From positions 64,146,304 through 64,210,303 of the forward strand of contig OY829537.1 of the NCBI GenBank assembly GCA_963691705.1: DNA of 64,000 nucleotides, in the 5' to 3' direction. The notes beneath the pieces are model-generated. The model saw nothing but the letters and a program-made list of their open reading frames with translations, was not told where the DNA came from and ran no database searches. The translations under genes and the position numbers were made by a program. The DNA is from Viola odorata (Eukaryota; Streptophyta; Magnoliopsida; Malpighiales; Violaceae). Shown piece after piece: positions 32,570 through 43,777 of this stretch (positions within the stretch are counted from its first letter, which is position 1; each line of letters begins with the position of its first letter).

Positions 32570-33006
32570 TTGTACCCATCCCAACCCAACCTGCACAACA
32601 TCCCTACCCGAAGTGGTATGATCCTAGTGTCCGATGTGAGTACCATGTCGGAGCCCCAGGTCACACTCTAGAAGACTGCATGGCCTTTAAAGTAAAGGTT
32701 GAGCGCCTAATCAACTGCGGTTGGATCTCTTTTGAAGGTCTAGCCAAAAGACCTCACGCAATCACCGACCCTCTTCCAATACAAGCCATAGGGAGTGGAG
32801 GAGAGAATGTTACTTCGAGGGAAGAGGCCCTTGACTCCTTAATATCAAGATTTTCTGAAGAAGAGCTCTCCATTGCACTAACTAGAAGAGGTTATGTGCA
32901 GCACTCTGAAGGCATCAATCAAAGCCCTCCCGCTATCGGTGCGTCATCAGACTCGGCCCTCCGTACTTGCAAGCCTGGGGAGGAAGGATCGACTCAGGGC
33001 TCATGA
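32570..33006 (+). pseudogene. gag: Ogre gag C-terminal part
   Basis: The frame resumes after the TR-GAG insertion with YDPSVRCEYHVGAPGHTLEDC, a Cys/His motif typical of Tat/Ogre gag, then AFKVKVERLINCGWISFEG. It ends at 33004-33006. Confidence 0.75.
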
Positions 33007-33226
33007 GGAAGTTTAAGGGGTTTGAGTACAACTGGATAACTACCATGCTTCCGTAGCAGTCTGTAATATATATGCATGTTTTTGTTGATTTTTTTTCTAA
33101 AAAGAGAGCGTTGCAAAAACTCTTTTGTAGGAACTCGAGTTCTTTTTTGTCAAAATGTAAATATCTGCGGTTTCCTTTGTTATTTTCAAACAGCTTTTAA
33201 TTTTTCACTATTTATTTTCAGAGTAA

Positions 33227-33676
33227 ATGTTAAGTTTGTTTGTCTTGAAAAAACCCTTTGTCTTTTCGGGTGAGAGGATCACCACCGAGACTGAAGACGA
33301 GGTTGAGTTCCCATACGGGTTAGCTCGTCTAGTGGAGAATTCAGAAGAAGTGATAGTCCCCCATCAGGAAGAGTTGGAAGAGATATTGGGGGCAAGCAGT
33401 GAAAATCAGAAAATGGTCAAGATTGGGACAACCTTAAATTCTCTTCGAAGAGACAAGTTAATCACCCTCCCTACGAAGTATGCAGAGGTGATCGCTTGGT
33501 CATACGAAGACATGTCGGACCTCGATCCCGGTATAGTTGAGCATCGCATCCCATTGAAACCCGAGTTCAAGCCGGTAAAGCAGAAACTCCGAAGGATGCA
33601 TCCTGACACTTTTGTAAAGATCAAAGAGAAAGTCGCAGAGCAACTACATGCGGATTTCCTAAGATTTGCTGAATAA
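33227..33676 (+). pseudogene. pol: Ogre reverse transcriptase, N-terminal fragment
   Basis: KIGTTLNSLRRDKLI, VIAWSYEDMSDLDPGIVEHRIPL and KPVKQKLRRMHPDTFVKIKEKV are the characteristic start of the Tat/Ogre RT. A stop at 33674 is followed by a few RT-like residues, then at about 33710 the sequence jumps to RNase H. The palm with the YxDD motif is absent. Confidence 0.82.
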
Positions 33677-33729
33677 CCATAATGGGTCGCTAATATTGTG
33701 CACAAGCCGTTGTTGTCTTAGCCCCGATG

Positions 33730-33960
33730 GTCATCAATTCCCCATAGCATGCAAATTAAACTTCCCATGCACAAACCACATCGCCAAGTATGAGGCATGT
33801 GTTAGTGGGCTAATGACTGCGATTGATTGAAAGTCTTCGGGTACTCAACCCTTGTCATCTATGAAGCCCAAGATTTGCGGCAGACCAGGGATTCAAAGCT
33901 AACACTTTATCAGAGGATTTTGATGAAACCAAGTTCGATCGTATCGAACGAGAGAAGAAT
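33730..33960 (+). pseudogene. pol: Ogre RNase H remnant
   Basis: The segment reads CTNHIAKYEACVSGLMTAID, matching the TNNTAEYEA-type RNase H motif of this lineage, followed by a stop. The region up to about 34000 has short broken pieces only. Confidence 0.6.
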
Positions 33961-34259
33961 TGTTTCGTAGAAGCATTATCCACTCTGGTTTCCATGTTCA
34001 AATTGGAATGCAAAATAATACTTCAGCCACTGAAGGTAGGAGTGAGGGAGACACCAACATGTTGCGCTGCCTTATAAGATAAGCCTAATGAAAAGCCATG
34101 GTCCCATGATCTGGTGCGCTCTATCAAACATCGGGAATACCCACTAGGGGGTAAGCTAGAGTACCAAGAAGACTCTTCAGCGTCTGGTTTTAGACTTCTA
34201 CCTTGATGGTGAGGTTTTATACAAGAAAATGGTGGATGGAGTCTTGCTTGATGTGTCAC

Positions 34260-35292
34260 TATCTACGAAGCCAAGAAAATCATAGCAGAAATCCAAGATG
34301 GAGTTTTGATGGCAAGTCAAACCACGAGACGAGGCTATTTTTGGTTCACCATCAAATGAGATTGCATTGACTACTTTAGGAGATGCCACAAATGCCAAAT
34401 TTGCGCTGATCATTTTAACATCCCTCCAACTCCTCTTTTCAACTTGACGTCACCTTAGCCCTTCGCAATATAAGGAATTGACATCATTAGCCAAATTCAT
34501 CCGAAAGCTTCTAACAATCATCGCTTTGTCCTTATCGCGATTGATTATTTTACCAAATGGGTGGAAGCTACCTCCTACTCAAACATTAGTGCTAAGTCGA
34601 CTGTGCGGTTCACTTAAAAGAATATCATATATCGTTATGGGTCCTTGAGGCAATCATCACAGATAACGATACTAATTTTAATGGGAAGCTGTTCAACGAT
34701 CTCTGCCAGCGGTGGAAAATAAAGCATCAAAACTCTTCACCATACCGTCCATAGATGAATCATGAATGGCGCCGTTGAGGCCGCCAATAAAGACTTGTAG
34801 AAGATCATCCAGAAAATGGTCATCACTTTTAAGGATTGGCATGACATACTCTACACGCTTATCGGATTGTGATTCGTACCTCTACAAGAGCAACCGCTTA
34901 TTCCCTGGTTTACGGTAGGGAAGCGGTGATTCCTCTCGAGGTGAAAATTCCTTCTCCTCGAGTCTTGGTAGAATTTAAAGTAGAAGAATCAGATTGGGCC
35001 CGAATCAAATATGAACATCTGAATCTCATCTCAAGGATGACTAATGCCTACAATAAGAAAGTGTGTCTTCGCGAGTTCAAAGTTGGGAAGATTCTCCCTC
35101 ATCAGGAGGAAGGTCAAGGGAAATGGGCCTCATGGTATATATGTAGTCAAGAACGCATTCTTAGGAGGCGCTCTAACACTCACCAACATGGACGGGGATG
35201 ATTTACTGAGACCAGTGAATGCTGATGCTGTCGAGATGTACCCTCGCTTTAAAAAAAATGCATTTCTCTTTTTGTCTTATTCTTTGAAATGA
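34260..35292 (+). pseudogene. pol: Ogre integrase remnant, many stops and frameshifts
   Basis: Readable pieces in order are CHKCQIC (zinc finger), GIDIISQIHPKASNNHRFVLIAIDYFTKWVEA split around the core, YRYGS, a TSTRATAYSLVYGREAVIPLEV stretch (34870-34950) and a C-terminal part up to about 35260 (NLISRMTNAYNKKV). Stops and frame changes are frequent. The order confirms Ty3/gypsy arrangement. Confidence 0.72.
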
Positions 35293-36460
35293 CGAAAGAA
35301 AACGTGGTACCAGCAAATTCTGGAAAACCGTTTGAGTCCTACAAACTGCGTATAAATTAACATCACTAACCAATGCTAGTTTTGCAGGGATAGAATGTTT
35401 TGATCGTTCATCATGACGAACTCCTTACACTCACATTTTCGCAGCAGGAAAGCCAATCAACATACTTAATGCGGCCTTGTTCTGAGATATAGCGATGTTC
35501 TCAACCTACATGATTTCTGACTGCAAATTCAAAACATGAACATGATCAAAGTTTTCATGTTTTGAATTTGATCGTCATAGACAAGATCTCTCCGTGTACA
35601 GGCACAATGGTCACACGGTGAAGATTAATCTTCCAATTGGTGAGCCAGTATGCATGGATGTTGATGGGATTGCATTCACTTGCTTTAATCAGCAATCCCG
35701 TGCTGCAAAAGCTGAAACGTTGGAGCCTCCCCACAAAGAATCACTAAGCCAGATTCCCCCAGGGCACCTCAAACCTCTAGAAGACCAAGGATTCCCTTCC
35801 ATCACTCAAGATGATGTTCAAGTCATACTTCTTGAACAACCCAGATCATCGGCAAATTGGTTATCCCCAACATGGAAGATGCCTCCTCGCCAAGAGCGGT
35901 AACAGAGCGAATTGGGAAAGATTTCAAAATGGTTCTTTATTCGCAAACAACTAGTCTCAAGGTTCATTCTGAGCTCATCTTTCCTTGGCAATCTGACTAA
36001 GTCCAAGAGCAATTCAGTAATTTTAAGGTTGGATCCACATGAAGAGATCGCACATCCACTTCCCAGCAAAGAGCTATTGCCTGGTCATGTTTGCAGCAAC
36101 ACTATCATCCAATTTGAGTACGGATGATATTGGATCAGAATCATACAGCCAAGTCACCGCTGATGAACCTGTCAAATCGTTAGCTGCTTGCTGCTCACAT
36201 CCAGAGAAGTTCACTTTTCTTCTCAGCCTTTTTAATTTTAGCCATCATACGATCATTTTGCATTCATTCCCATATTGGGGGCAACATTTTAAATTGTTCA
36301 TTAAACTTTGTGAGTGGTCATGTCCTCACATTTTGTCTGTAAAATCAATAAGAGTTGTAACTTTATAAACTGTGAATAAAATTCTTTGAATAAAATCCAC
36401 ATTACCCTTAAATTTTTCAAACCTTCCGTAGATTGAGCATGTTCAACATGTTACTGCATC
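35293..36460 (+). other. Ogre region after integrase, no recognised gene
   Basis: Contains one 102-codon open frame (35594-35902) without recognisable motifs and otherwise broken sequence. It could be a remnant of an accessory ORF. I see no domain. Confidence 0.4.
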
Positions 36461-36529
36461 ATGGATAACTTGTGCATACATTTGAAATTATATGACGTGC
36501 ATGATCTTGCCTGCTAGCTCTTATATCTG

Positions 36530-37880
36530 CAGCATGCTTTAGATGTAAGCAATCACAAACACATCCCTGTGAGCATTTTGGGCCTCCACGCCTTATTTCT
36601 TTCATGAGTGCAAATGCCAAACTAGGTGCTAGTTAGATTTGCATAATATCCAGGGTACATGCACCATTAGACATGGGATAGCTGTAAGATGACAGGGGGC
36701 TTTGCTCTTTGCTTCCACCTTTCTTTGGTCTTCTCATCCTTTCGTCTTCAAACACTTGCTCTTTCTCTCTATTCAATTTATTTCTTTTCTAAGCCGCTTG
36801 AAAAATCTCTTACTTCCACTTGAAAATAATGAGTAGTACCCAACCGAGGTTGTTAACAGAAGGTAAGGTGCACATCGAAATTAGTTCGCGTAAAAGGAAT
36901 TGCAAAATCTCCGAGAGTTGTTGATGGTCAACGCTAGAAGAAGGCCAAAAGGAAGATTTATAGGCCCCTGCCAAAGACAGGAATGAAGACGGAACAGACA
37001 AAAATTATACTTGGTTTGTTCGCAAAAAGAAAAAAAAAATAAGGAAAAAAAAGAAGAAAAAATGGGTGTTCAAAGAACACAAGCAAGTCAAAAGTTAACC
37101 AGATGATCTCAAAAGTAAAAGAGGTCATTCCCTGCGAAGATTCAAAAAACTGGTGTACTTTGTCAATGACAAATAATGATTTCAAAAGTAAAAGAGATCA
37201 TTCCTTGTGAAGATTCAAAAACCCAGTTGGGTATTTCGAAGAAGGGGTCTCGGGTTGTATTCAAACAACAATTTGTGGAGAAGAAGACTGACATTTCAAA
37301 AGAAAAGCTTCAGAGTTTCACCAAACTCTTGCAAACTGCGCTCGAGGAGCACCTTACCTCCGATTAGCAACCTCAGTTGAGCATTGCTTATTAAGAAAAC
37401 CTTTCTTCTGCTAAAAAGCACTCTCTTCCTTAAACAAATTCTTTCTTCTCTACTTCTCTCTGTCTATCCACTACATATTTTTGTTCTATTGCAAAGTCTT
37501 CTCGATTATATGAAGGCCCATGTATGTGCATCTTCATTTGAAGTTTATTCACTCGGATTGACATTGCAAATCTAACTTTGTGTTATGTTTGTTGCATTTT
37601 TATGAGTGTAAACACGTAGCCTGATTTCTGAGTGGGAGCGTAAACACTAATATCCGGTGAGGATTGCTTACGTCTACATATTGTGGGAAAGTCTTGTCCT
37701 TGAGGTCGTTATCTCCTGGGCAAGATGCAGATGCTTTTCTAGGCTTGTATCAAACATGCTTATATGATAGAAACTGGATGACATGTTCTCCAGAAATGCA
37801 TAAACTTGTTGAACCTTCTCTTGATAGGGAAGTCATTTTTATCAAACGTTGGGGGCAAACCTTAGGGCAGTGTGAGAATA
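36530..37880 (+). repeat. Non-coding module shared with the Athila 3' region
   Basis: Collinear with 20870-22213. TTTGCATAATATCC...GCACCATTAGAC is at 36638-36672; ACTCGGATTGAC, GGTGAGGATT, GGGAAAGTCT and AGATGCAGATGCTTTTC lie between 37550 and 37745; GGGCAGTGTGAGAATAC is at 37865. The last block corresponds to the Athila polypurine tract. Confidence 0.75.
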
Positions 37881-38060
37881 CTTTCATATACAACATGCAT
37901 GATTTGGTCTCATTGTTTTCCCATTTATCAATTTGCTTTCCCTTTTTCCATCCACTGCTGCTCCGTGTTTGTTTCCTCCCTATTTGCAAGATATAGGTAT
38001 GCGTTAGTAGAATCTAACACTGTAATCAATCTTCGCCTACAAATCCACCCAAAGCGACCG

Positions 38061-38790
38061 AATGGAGCACGTTACCACTCCACCATCAACTTCATGCGGC
38101 GGATCACGCTCCCCCACCATCCATCAATGCCCAAATGGAGCACGTTACCACTCCACCATCAATTTTGTGTGACGGATCACGCTCCCCCACCATCCATCAA
38201 TGCCCGAATGGAGCACGTTACCACTCCACCATTAATTTTGTGCGGCGGATCACGCTCCCCCACCATCCATCAATGCCCGAATGGAGTACGTTACCACTCC
38301 ATAATCAGTTTTGCGCGGCGGATCACGCTTCCCAACCGTCCCATCGACACCCGAATGGAGCACGTTACCACTCCACCATCAATTTTGTGCGGCGGATCAC
38401 GCTCTCCCACCATCCATCAATGCCCGAATGGAGCGCGTTACCACTCCATAATCAGTTTAGCACGGCGGATCACGCTTCCCAACCATCCCATCGACACCCG
38501 AATGGAGCACGTTACCACTCCACCATCAATTTCGTGCGGCGGTCTATTTCCCCCACTATCCAAGCATCCGAATGGAGCACGCTACCACTCCTCAATCAAC
38601 TTCGTACGACGGATCACGTTTCCTCATCACCACGATATCCGAATGGAGCACGTTACCACTCCACCATCAATTTCGTGCAGCGGTCCATTTCCCCCGATAT
38701 CCGAGCACCCGAATGGAGCACGTTACCACTCCACCATCAATTTCGTGCGGTGGATCATATTTCCCCCACCATCCAATCAATATCCGAATG
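38061..38790. repeat. 73-bp tandem array, about 10 units, Ogre 3' region
   Basis: Units start AATGGAGCACGTTACC at 38061, 38134, 38207, 38280 and so on. Period 73 bp, with small length changes in later units. Conserved core GTGCGGCGGATCACG. Tandem arrays just upstream of the 3' LTR are known in Tat/Ogre elements. Confidence 0.92.
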
Positions 38791-38924
38791 AAGGTATGAT
38801 ACCACTTCCCTTCCAACTTTTTTTTCGTGTCGTGGTGACTTGGTCACCCGTGTTGGTGTGACGACCTGGTCGTCCACTTTTCAGTTATGTCGTGCGGTGA
38901 TTTGGTCACCCATTTTCCATCCTA

Positions 38925-39260
38925 TTTTGAAATGATGTGAAAGGTCATGTCCCTCACATCCTGTTTTTAAATGATGTGAAAGGTCATGTCCCTCACATCC
39001 TGTTGTTTTAAATGGTGCGAAGGGTCATGTCCCTCACATCCTATTTCTAAAAACATGTGTCTTTTAAAAAAATGTTGTAAGCGGTCACCTCCCCACAACA
39101 TGTGTCTTTAAAAATAAATAAATAAATAAAAAATGTTGTGAAAGGTCATGTCCCTCACATCCTGTCTTTTTAAAACGGTGTGAAAGGTCATGTCCCTCAC
39201 ATCTTGTCTTTTTAAATGGTGTGAAAGGTCACGTCCCTCACATCTTGTCTCTTTAAATAT
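38925..39260. repeat. 39-40-bp tandem array, Ogre 3' region
   Basis: Repeats of GTGAAAGGTCATGTCCCTC start near 38938, 38977 and 39017, and again between 39137 and 39240, with a diverged stretch (GCGGTCACCTCCCCAC) and an AAATA run between. Confidence 0.88.
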
Positions 39261-39462
39261 CCCCACATACATCCTGTCTTCATTTTGTGAGTCCACACTA
39301 ATATCTGGAGAGCGATAGCATCGCACGGACATGTATTTAATCTTCAGCACCAACCTCCAATGGGCAGCCGCGTCCAAGAGGAATTCAGCACTGACATCCA
39401 ACGGGCAGCAGTGTCCTAGTGGATTTTTCACCAGAGATCGTCTTCTAAAATCATCCTCCTCG

Positions 39463-39625
39463 TCACTATCAGAGAAGCCTCGCTATCAGAGATCAGCACC
39501 GACCTCGCTATCAGAGATCATCCTCACTATCAGAGATCTACATCCGACCTCATTATCAAAGATCGCCCTCGCTATCAGAGAAGACCATCAACGACCTCAC
39601 TATCAGAGATCATCCTCAGAAATCA
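39463..39625. repeat. Short irregular tandem array (CTATCAGAGATC), Ogre 3' region
   Basis: The motif CTCACTATCAGAGATCATC recurs about six times with variable spacing of roughly 20-35 bp. Confidence 0.8.
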
Positions 39626-39702
39626 ACATCCGACGGGCAGCAGTGTCCGAATGGAGTTCCCATTGCAATTTCAGCATCAATATCTCAGGGGGCAACCACG
39701 GC

Positions 39703-40390
39703 CAAATGTCAAGTTTCATTTGCTGCACAGAGGTCCGAGAGTTGCGGTGTCCCTGTTCAGATCTCAAGTTTACGTTTTCTACATCGACGTCTGAGAATTG
39801 CGGTGTCTCCGTTCAAATGTCAAGTTTCATTTCCTGCACAGAGGTCCGAGAGTTGCGGCGTCCCCGTTCGGATCTCAAGTTTACGTTATCTGCATCGACG
39901 TCTGAGAATTGCGGTGTCTCCATTCAGATGTCAAGTTTCATTTCCTGCACAGAGGTCCGAGAGTTGCGGTGTCCCCGTTCGGATCTCAAGTTTACGCCTC
40001 CTACATCGACGTCTGAGAATTGCGATGTCCCCGTTCAGATGTCAAGTTTCATCTCCTGCATAGAGGTCCGAGATTGCGGTGTCCCCGTTCGGATCTCAAG
40101 TTTATGCCTCCTACATCGACGTCTGAGAATTACGGTATCCCCATTCAGATGTCAAGTTTCATTTCCTGCACAGAGGTCCGAGAGTTGCGATGTCCCCGTT
40201 CGGATCTCAAGTTTACGCCTCCTACATCGACGTTTGAGAATTGTGGTGTCCCCGTTCAGATGTCAAGTTTCATTTCCTGCACAGAGGTCCGAGAATTACG
40301 GTGTCCCCATTCGGATCTCAAGTTTACATTTTCTGCATCGACGTCTGAGAATTGCGGTATCCCCGTTCGGACGTCAAATTACATTTTTCG
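39703..40390. repeat. 111-bp dimeric tandem array, Ogre 3' region
   Basis: The AGGTCCGAG landmark is at 39731, 39842, 39953, 40064, 40174 and 40285, giving a 111-bp period. Each unit is two related ~55-bp halves, one with CATCGACGTCTGAGAATTGCGG and one with CACAGAGGTCCGAGAGTTGCGG-type sequence, so this is a higher-order repeat. Since 111 is divisible by three, a long open frame runs through it without indicating a gene. Confidence 0.93.
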
Positions 40391-40570
40391 CACTTTACTT
40401 TCAGCACCAACCTAGGGACTACGAGTACTACCCTCGCCCAGGTCAAAATTCTCCAATCACTCACTCCCAGGTAAGTCTGCATTTTCATTATTTTCAAAAC
40501 CATTGTTGGTTTGGGAGCAACCATCTTTACTACTCATCAAAAATCTCGGTTACACCGGATTTTTGATAAG

Positions 40571-40589
40571 ACAGTAAAGAGGGGGCATC
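40571..40589 (+). promoter_or_regulatory. Ogre polypurine tract
   Basis: ACAGTAAAGAGGGGGCATC directly precedes the 3' LTR; purine core AAAGAGGGGG. Confidence 0.7.
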
Positions 40590-42842
40590 TTTTGCTACCC
40601 GATTTTTGATTTTTCATCAAGACTTTTTCGCATTTTAATATCAATTTTCTAAGATCATATTTCTATTTATTCTTCGTCTAACTGATGTTTATTTTCACGT
40701 TTCATGTCATTTAAATTTTATTTCATAACTTTTTCACATTTTTATCACTTTTTCCGTTCGAACTCATATCGGTTCCAAGTAAAATTCTCGGAACCAGTGG
40801 TCGAACAATTTCGCACATTAGCTACTTATTCTTTATTATTTTCCGAACTCGCGCTATCTCTTTGCGTTTCGTTCAATTTTTTATTTTAGTATTTTTTCTG
40901 TTCTAACTTTTATCGCTTATTAGCAAATTTTTATCGAGCGATATGACGAAATTTTCGTCGCTCACTGTATGTTAATTATTTAAGCTTATTTTATTCTACG
41001 TTGTAATAATTTTGGTTCGAGTTTTTGTTCATTTTTAGGCAAGATTGCTCGTACTATCGGCTTGAACTGAATAATTAAATAATAGATCAAGCCCTCATCT
41101 CTACCATTGATCTAGTTGACTTTGAAAGTCAACTAAGATCAAATGGTTGAGATAATTAACACGCAAGCAAGCCATCCTACCACCTTTGGTTCATGCACCT
41201 AAGGCAAATGCGAGCTCATTTCTCAAGCAATTTCTTCCTCGATCGTCGTCCCTACGCGACCAGCAACCTCAGCCACACAACCACTGCAACACTGCTCCTT
41301 CCTTGCTCCCCAAGTTTGCCACGACCACGCGCAACCACCTTGCCAAAAATCACTCGCGAAGTCGCCTATAAATAGCGAGCAAGCTTGTTCGTTTCTCTTT
41401 GCTAATTCACGAACACTCTCTCCCTCTCTAGTGCTGGTTCACAATCACGAACAGCTGCCTACCTCAACCTAAGGTTGAAGTTACTCACAGTTGAATTTTT
41501 CGAGCTTGTTTCGTGCTTTCTCTATTGGTTTCTTTCCAAAAATCCATTTGTTCGTGTTTTCAAATGATAATTAGCCATTTTGATCTTAAATAAATTATAT
41601 TTGACATATAGAATAATTACCATGCTTTAAATTGCTCTATCGCTGGCCTTTTTGAGCCAATTTAGAGCTTTACATTTCATTGGTTTAAATTCATTTTTAT
41701 ATTAATTGAAGGTTGTTTTGGTTTAATTTTTGTACTGTGATTGCATGTGAAGCTCGTTGTTAGTATAGGGATTTTTTCTAGGTATTTTTTTGCCGTGTTC
41801 ATGGTTGTTCCTTCCTTGGTCGCGGGCAATGGCGCCGGTGACACAATGAAGAAGAAGATGAATAATGGAGGGAGAGTGAGCTTGTTTGAATTTTTTGGGC
41901 TGGTCTGCGTTTAATTTCTTTCATTGGTGGGCCAAGTACTTGGCTGGCCCAAGCCAAGAAGAAATGTTGGCATTGCCAAGCGAGAAAGGAGAGGGTTGGC
42001 GCCTTACACCAAGCCCGTGCAAGAGGAGAAGCTGGGCCTGCTCAAGCCCAGCGTGGAAAAGGAAAACTTGGGCGCCTTGCGCCCAAGCATGGTGAAGCTG
42101 GGCCGTTTGGCCCAGCGAGAAAGAGAGGACACGTGGGATGTTTCAGCCCATGCAGACAGCCAGCCCAATGGGCTGTGCTGTCTTGGGCCTAGCTAGTGAG
42201 GCCCAATTTTGGCCCATCATTTAATTTTTGTGCCAATTTTTTGGTATGCCTTTACCATGTAATTAATTATTTTGGCATGATTCTGAATGCTTAAATAATT
42301 ATTTTAGCTTGCTTTTAATCGTTAAAATTGTCTAGTATGCGATAAATTGTTAAACATTTATTTATTTTTCAATTATTTATTACCCGTACTAACAATCTCA
42401 TTTTGCAGGGTAAATCTATACGTGACTTCCCAACAAGTATAAGTTCTCTCCCTTTTATTTATTTTAACATTGTTACGCTTGTATGCATGAATATTTAGAA
42501 ATGTTAGATTTAATACATCTATTGGCCATGATCACTAAAGTAGGAGTTTTTATTTTTCCAAGCATGATTTAAACACCTCGTTTATCCGGTAACCTTTTTA
42601 GGATGTGACTCGGGTGCCTAACACCTTCTCGAGTCCATAATATGACCCCGAACCGCTATTTTCGGGTTCAGACCCATCTTGCCTTAGCTTTTTTATTTTT
42701 ATGCCATGACTTTAGGTTCCCTAAACCTAGAAACAAATTAGGGTGGCGACTTCATTGCATTATGTGAGATGATTCCGATTTCATCTCACATCTCGTCCCA
42801 AATCTCGTGTCGCTCAATAAATTCCAAAAAGGGGGTGCGACA
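40590..42842 (+). repeat. 3' LTR of the Ogre element
   Basis: Starts TTTTGCTACCCG (the first G of the 5' copy is T here), ends GGGGGTGCGACA, 2253 bp, then duplication ATAAG. TATA box at 41367-41374, hairpin at 41103-41147, PBS-like copy at 42744-42757. A GGGCC-rich block differs from the 5' LTR by small indels. Confidence 0.92.
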
Positions 42843-42847
42843 ATAAG

Positions 42848-43330
42848 TAGGAGTGAATGCCTCACGTAGGGGCACATAATCAGGATCATGCTCAAGCTTT
42901 GCGGCTGTAGGCCTGACCAACTGATCGCCTTGCAGGGTGTGTTGCGGTGAGTGTTGTCAAGGGCGCTGAAGAGAATCGTAGTCAGCCATGTCATCAAGAT
43001 GTTGCGTATGAACATGCTGGTGGTGATTTTGTGACTTCGGCAACGATGACTCAATGCCCACTCTCGAGCCGTGGGAAGATTTAGAATGGGCTCGTGGTAG
43101 TAGAAATTGTATATTAGTGAGCCTATGCGGACAACAACCCCCGAGAAGTCTTGTGGAACAGTGAGATGTGCCTCTAAAACCGTGTCATCTGTACGTCCCC
43201 TAGAATCTCTACGACCTCCGCCTCTATTGTCAGTACTACACGCTTTACTGCCTCTACCACGACCTCTACTGGAAGTATGACCACTAGTACGTGATCTCTC
43301 AGTTGAATGCTCTCGATCTTGACCACTCAT
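42848..43330 (-). pseudogene. CACTA accessory gene, first exon (copy A)
   Basis: It begins MSGQDREHSTERSRTSG followed by an RG-rich stretch (SSRGRGRGSKACS, GGGRRDSRGR), a low-complexity start common in plant CACTA accessory ORFs. Towards its end another frame reads LVRPTAAKLEHDPDYVPL, and this frame continues without a break across the Ogre insertion into 24753 when one target duplication copy is removed, so the Ogre landed inside an exon. Frame changes indicate decay. Confidence 0.5.
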
Positions 43331-43777
43331 CTATTCACAATTTTGAATTGATATAAATAGTTATTGATTATTATAAAATTAACACAAATAACGTACTTTT
43401 AACATGATGAATAATGTAGAAATTAAAAACAAATAATTGTTTCAACATTCATGTAAAAATAAAGATGTCTCGGAAGATGGCACAAGGAAAGTTTAAGCAA
43501 TAAAACTTTTCCTTGATTATCTCTAAAAGATAAAATCCTAAATAATAAAATAAGGAATTGTATCTTATCCTCTTGGGATATTTCCAGCTGATAGGAGGTA
43601 GAGTTTATTAGGGTTTCAAAAAGCTCTTTGACGCACTCCTCTTTCAATTCACGTCCGAAGCCCAATTGTTGCCCATTGATTTTATTGTCATCTCTCTAGG
43701 TCTGGTGCGAAGTGCTCTCTCCTAGGCCTAGGGAAGAGACCTATTTCTGGTGTTTCAGCTCTTGATCAAGGGGGCCC
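43331..43777. other. Sequence between CACTA copy A and the copy B flank
   Basis: AT-rich upstream part, then a stretch with a minus-strand open frame of 80 codons (43423-43665) lacking known motifs. No CACTA right terminus found. Confidence 0.4.

Larger units (their letters stand above)
24754..42842 (+). mobile_element. Tat/Ogre-lineage Ty3/gypsy retrotransposon, 18 kb, defective
   Basis: It has 2250- and 2253-bp LTRs (TGTTGCTACCC...GGGGGTGCGACA) and perfect 5-bp target duplications ATAAG (24749-24753 and 42843-42847). The PBS TGGCGACTTCACTGGGAC is of the Ogre type. Inside are a long leader with degenerate repeats, gag pieces, a nested gag-only element, an RT start, RNase H and integrase remnants, and a 5-kb 3' non-coding region with four tandem arrays. 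Large size and tandem repeats before the 3' LTR are typical of Ogre/Tat. The RT catalytic core is missing, so the element is non-autonomous. Joining its two flanks restores a continuous CACTA exon. Confidence 0.9.
2184..43330 (-). mobile_element. CACTA (En/Spm) DNA transposon copy A, split by three LTR retrotransposons
   Basis: The left terminus is CACTAC (2184-2189), and the rest of the terminal repeat (AAAAAAAATG...) resumes at 9753 after the CRM-like element. Own segments are 2184-2189, 9748-11153, 23791-24753 and about 42843-43330. The subterminal part is packed with CGACGGA/TCCGTCGAAA-type repeats, typical of CACTA subterminal arrays. A multi-exon accessory gene runs on the minus strand, with its start at 43330 and its last exon ending at 10816. 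No TNP2-type transposase was found, and no right terminus (GTAGTG end) appears before the copy B flank at 43778. The copy is therefore truncated and defective. The end point is approximate. Confidence 0.75.

Noticed and set aside
29000..32600. Possible CRISPR-like or tRNA-like repeats
   Set aside because: Repeats here are LTR pairs with gag-protease between. No spacer-repeat array and no cloverleaf was seen anywhere in the window.
37872..38861. Open frame of 329 codons across the 73-bp array
   Set aside because: The repeat period is not a multiple of three and two frames are open at once, so it is a by-product of a stop-poor satellite unit. There is no domain and the composition is repeat-driven.
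39331..40566. Open frame of 411 codons with 37-residue repeats
   Set aside because: It exists because the 111-bp unit is divisible by three and lacks stops in that frame. It lies in the Ogre 3' non-coding region with no start context or family.
43423..43665. 80-codon minus-strand open frame as a CACTA transposase piece
   Set aside because: No motif of TNP2 or accessory proteins could be seen, and it lies beyond the recognised exon 1, so it is left unassigned.
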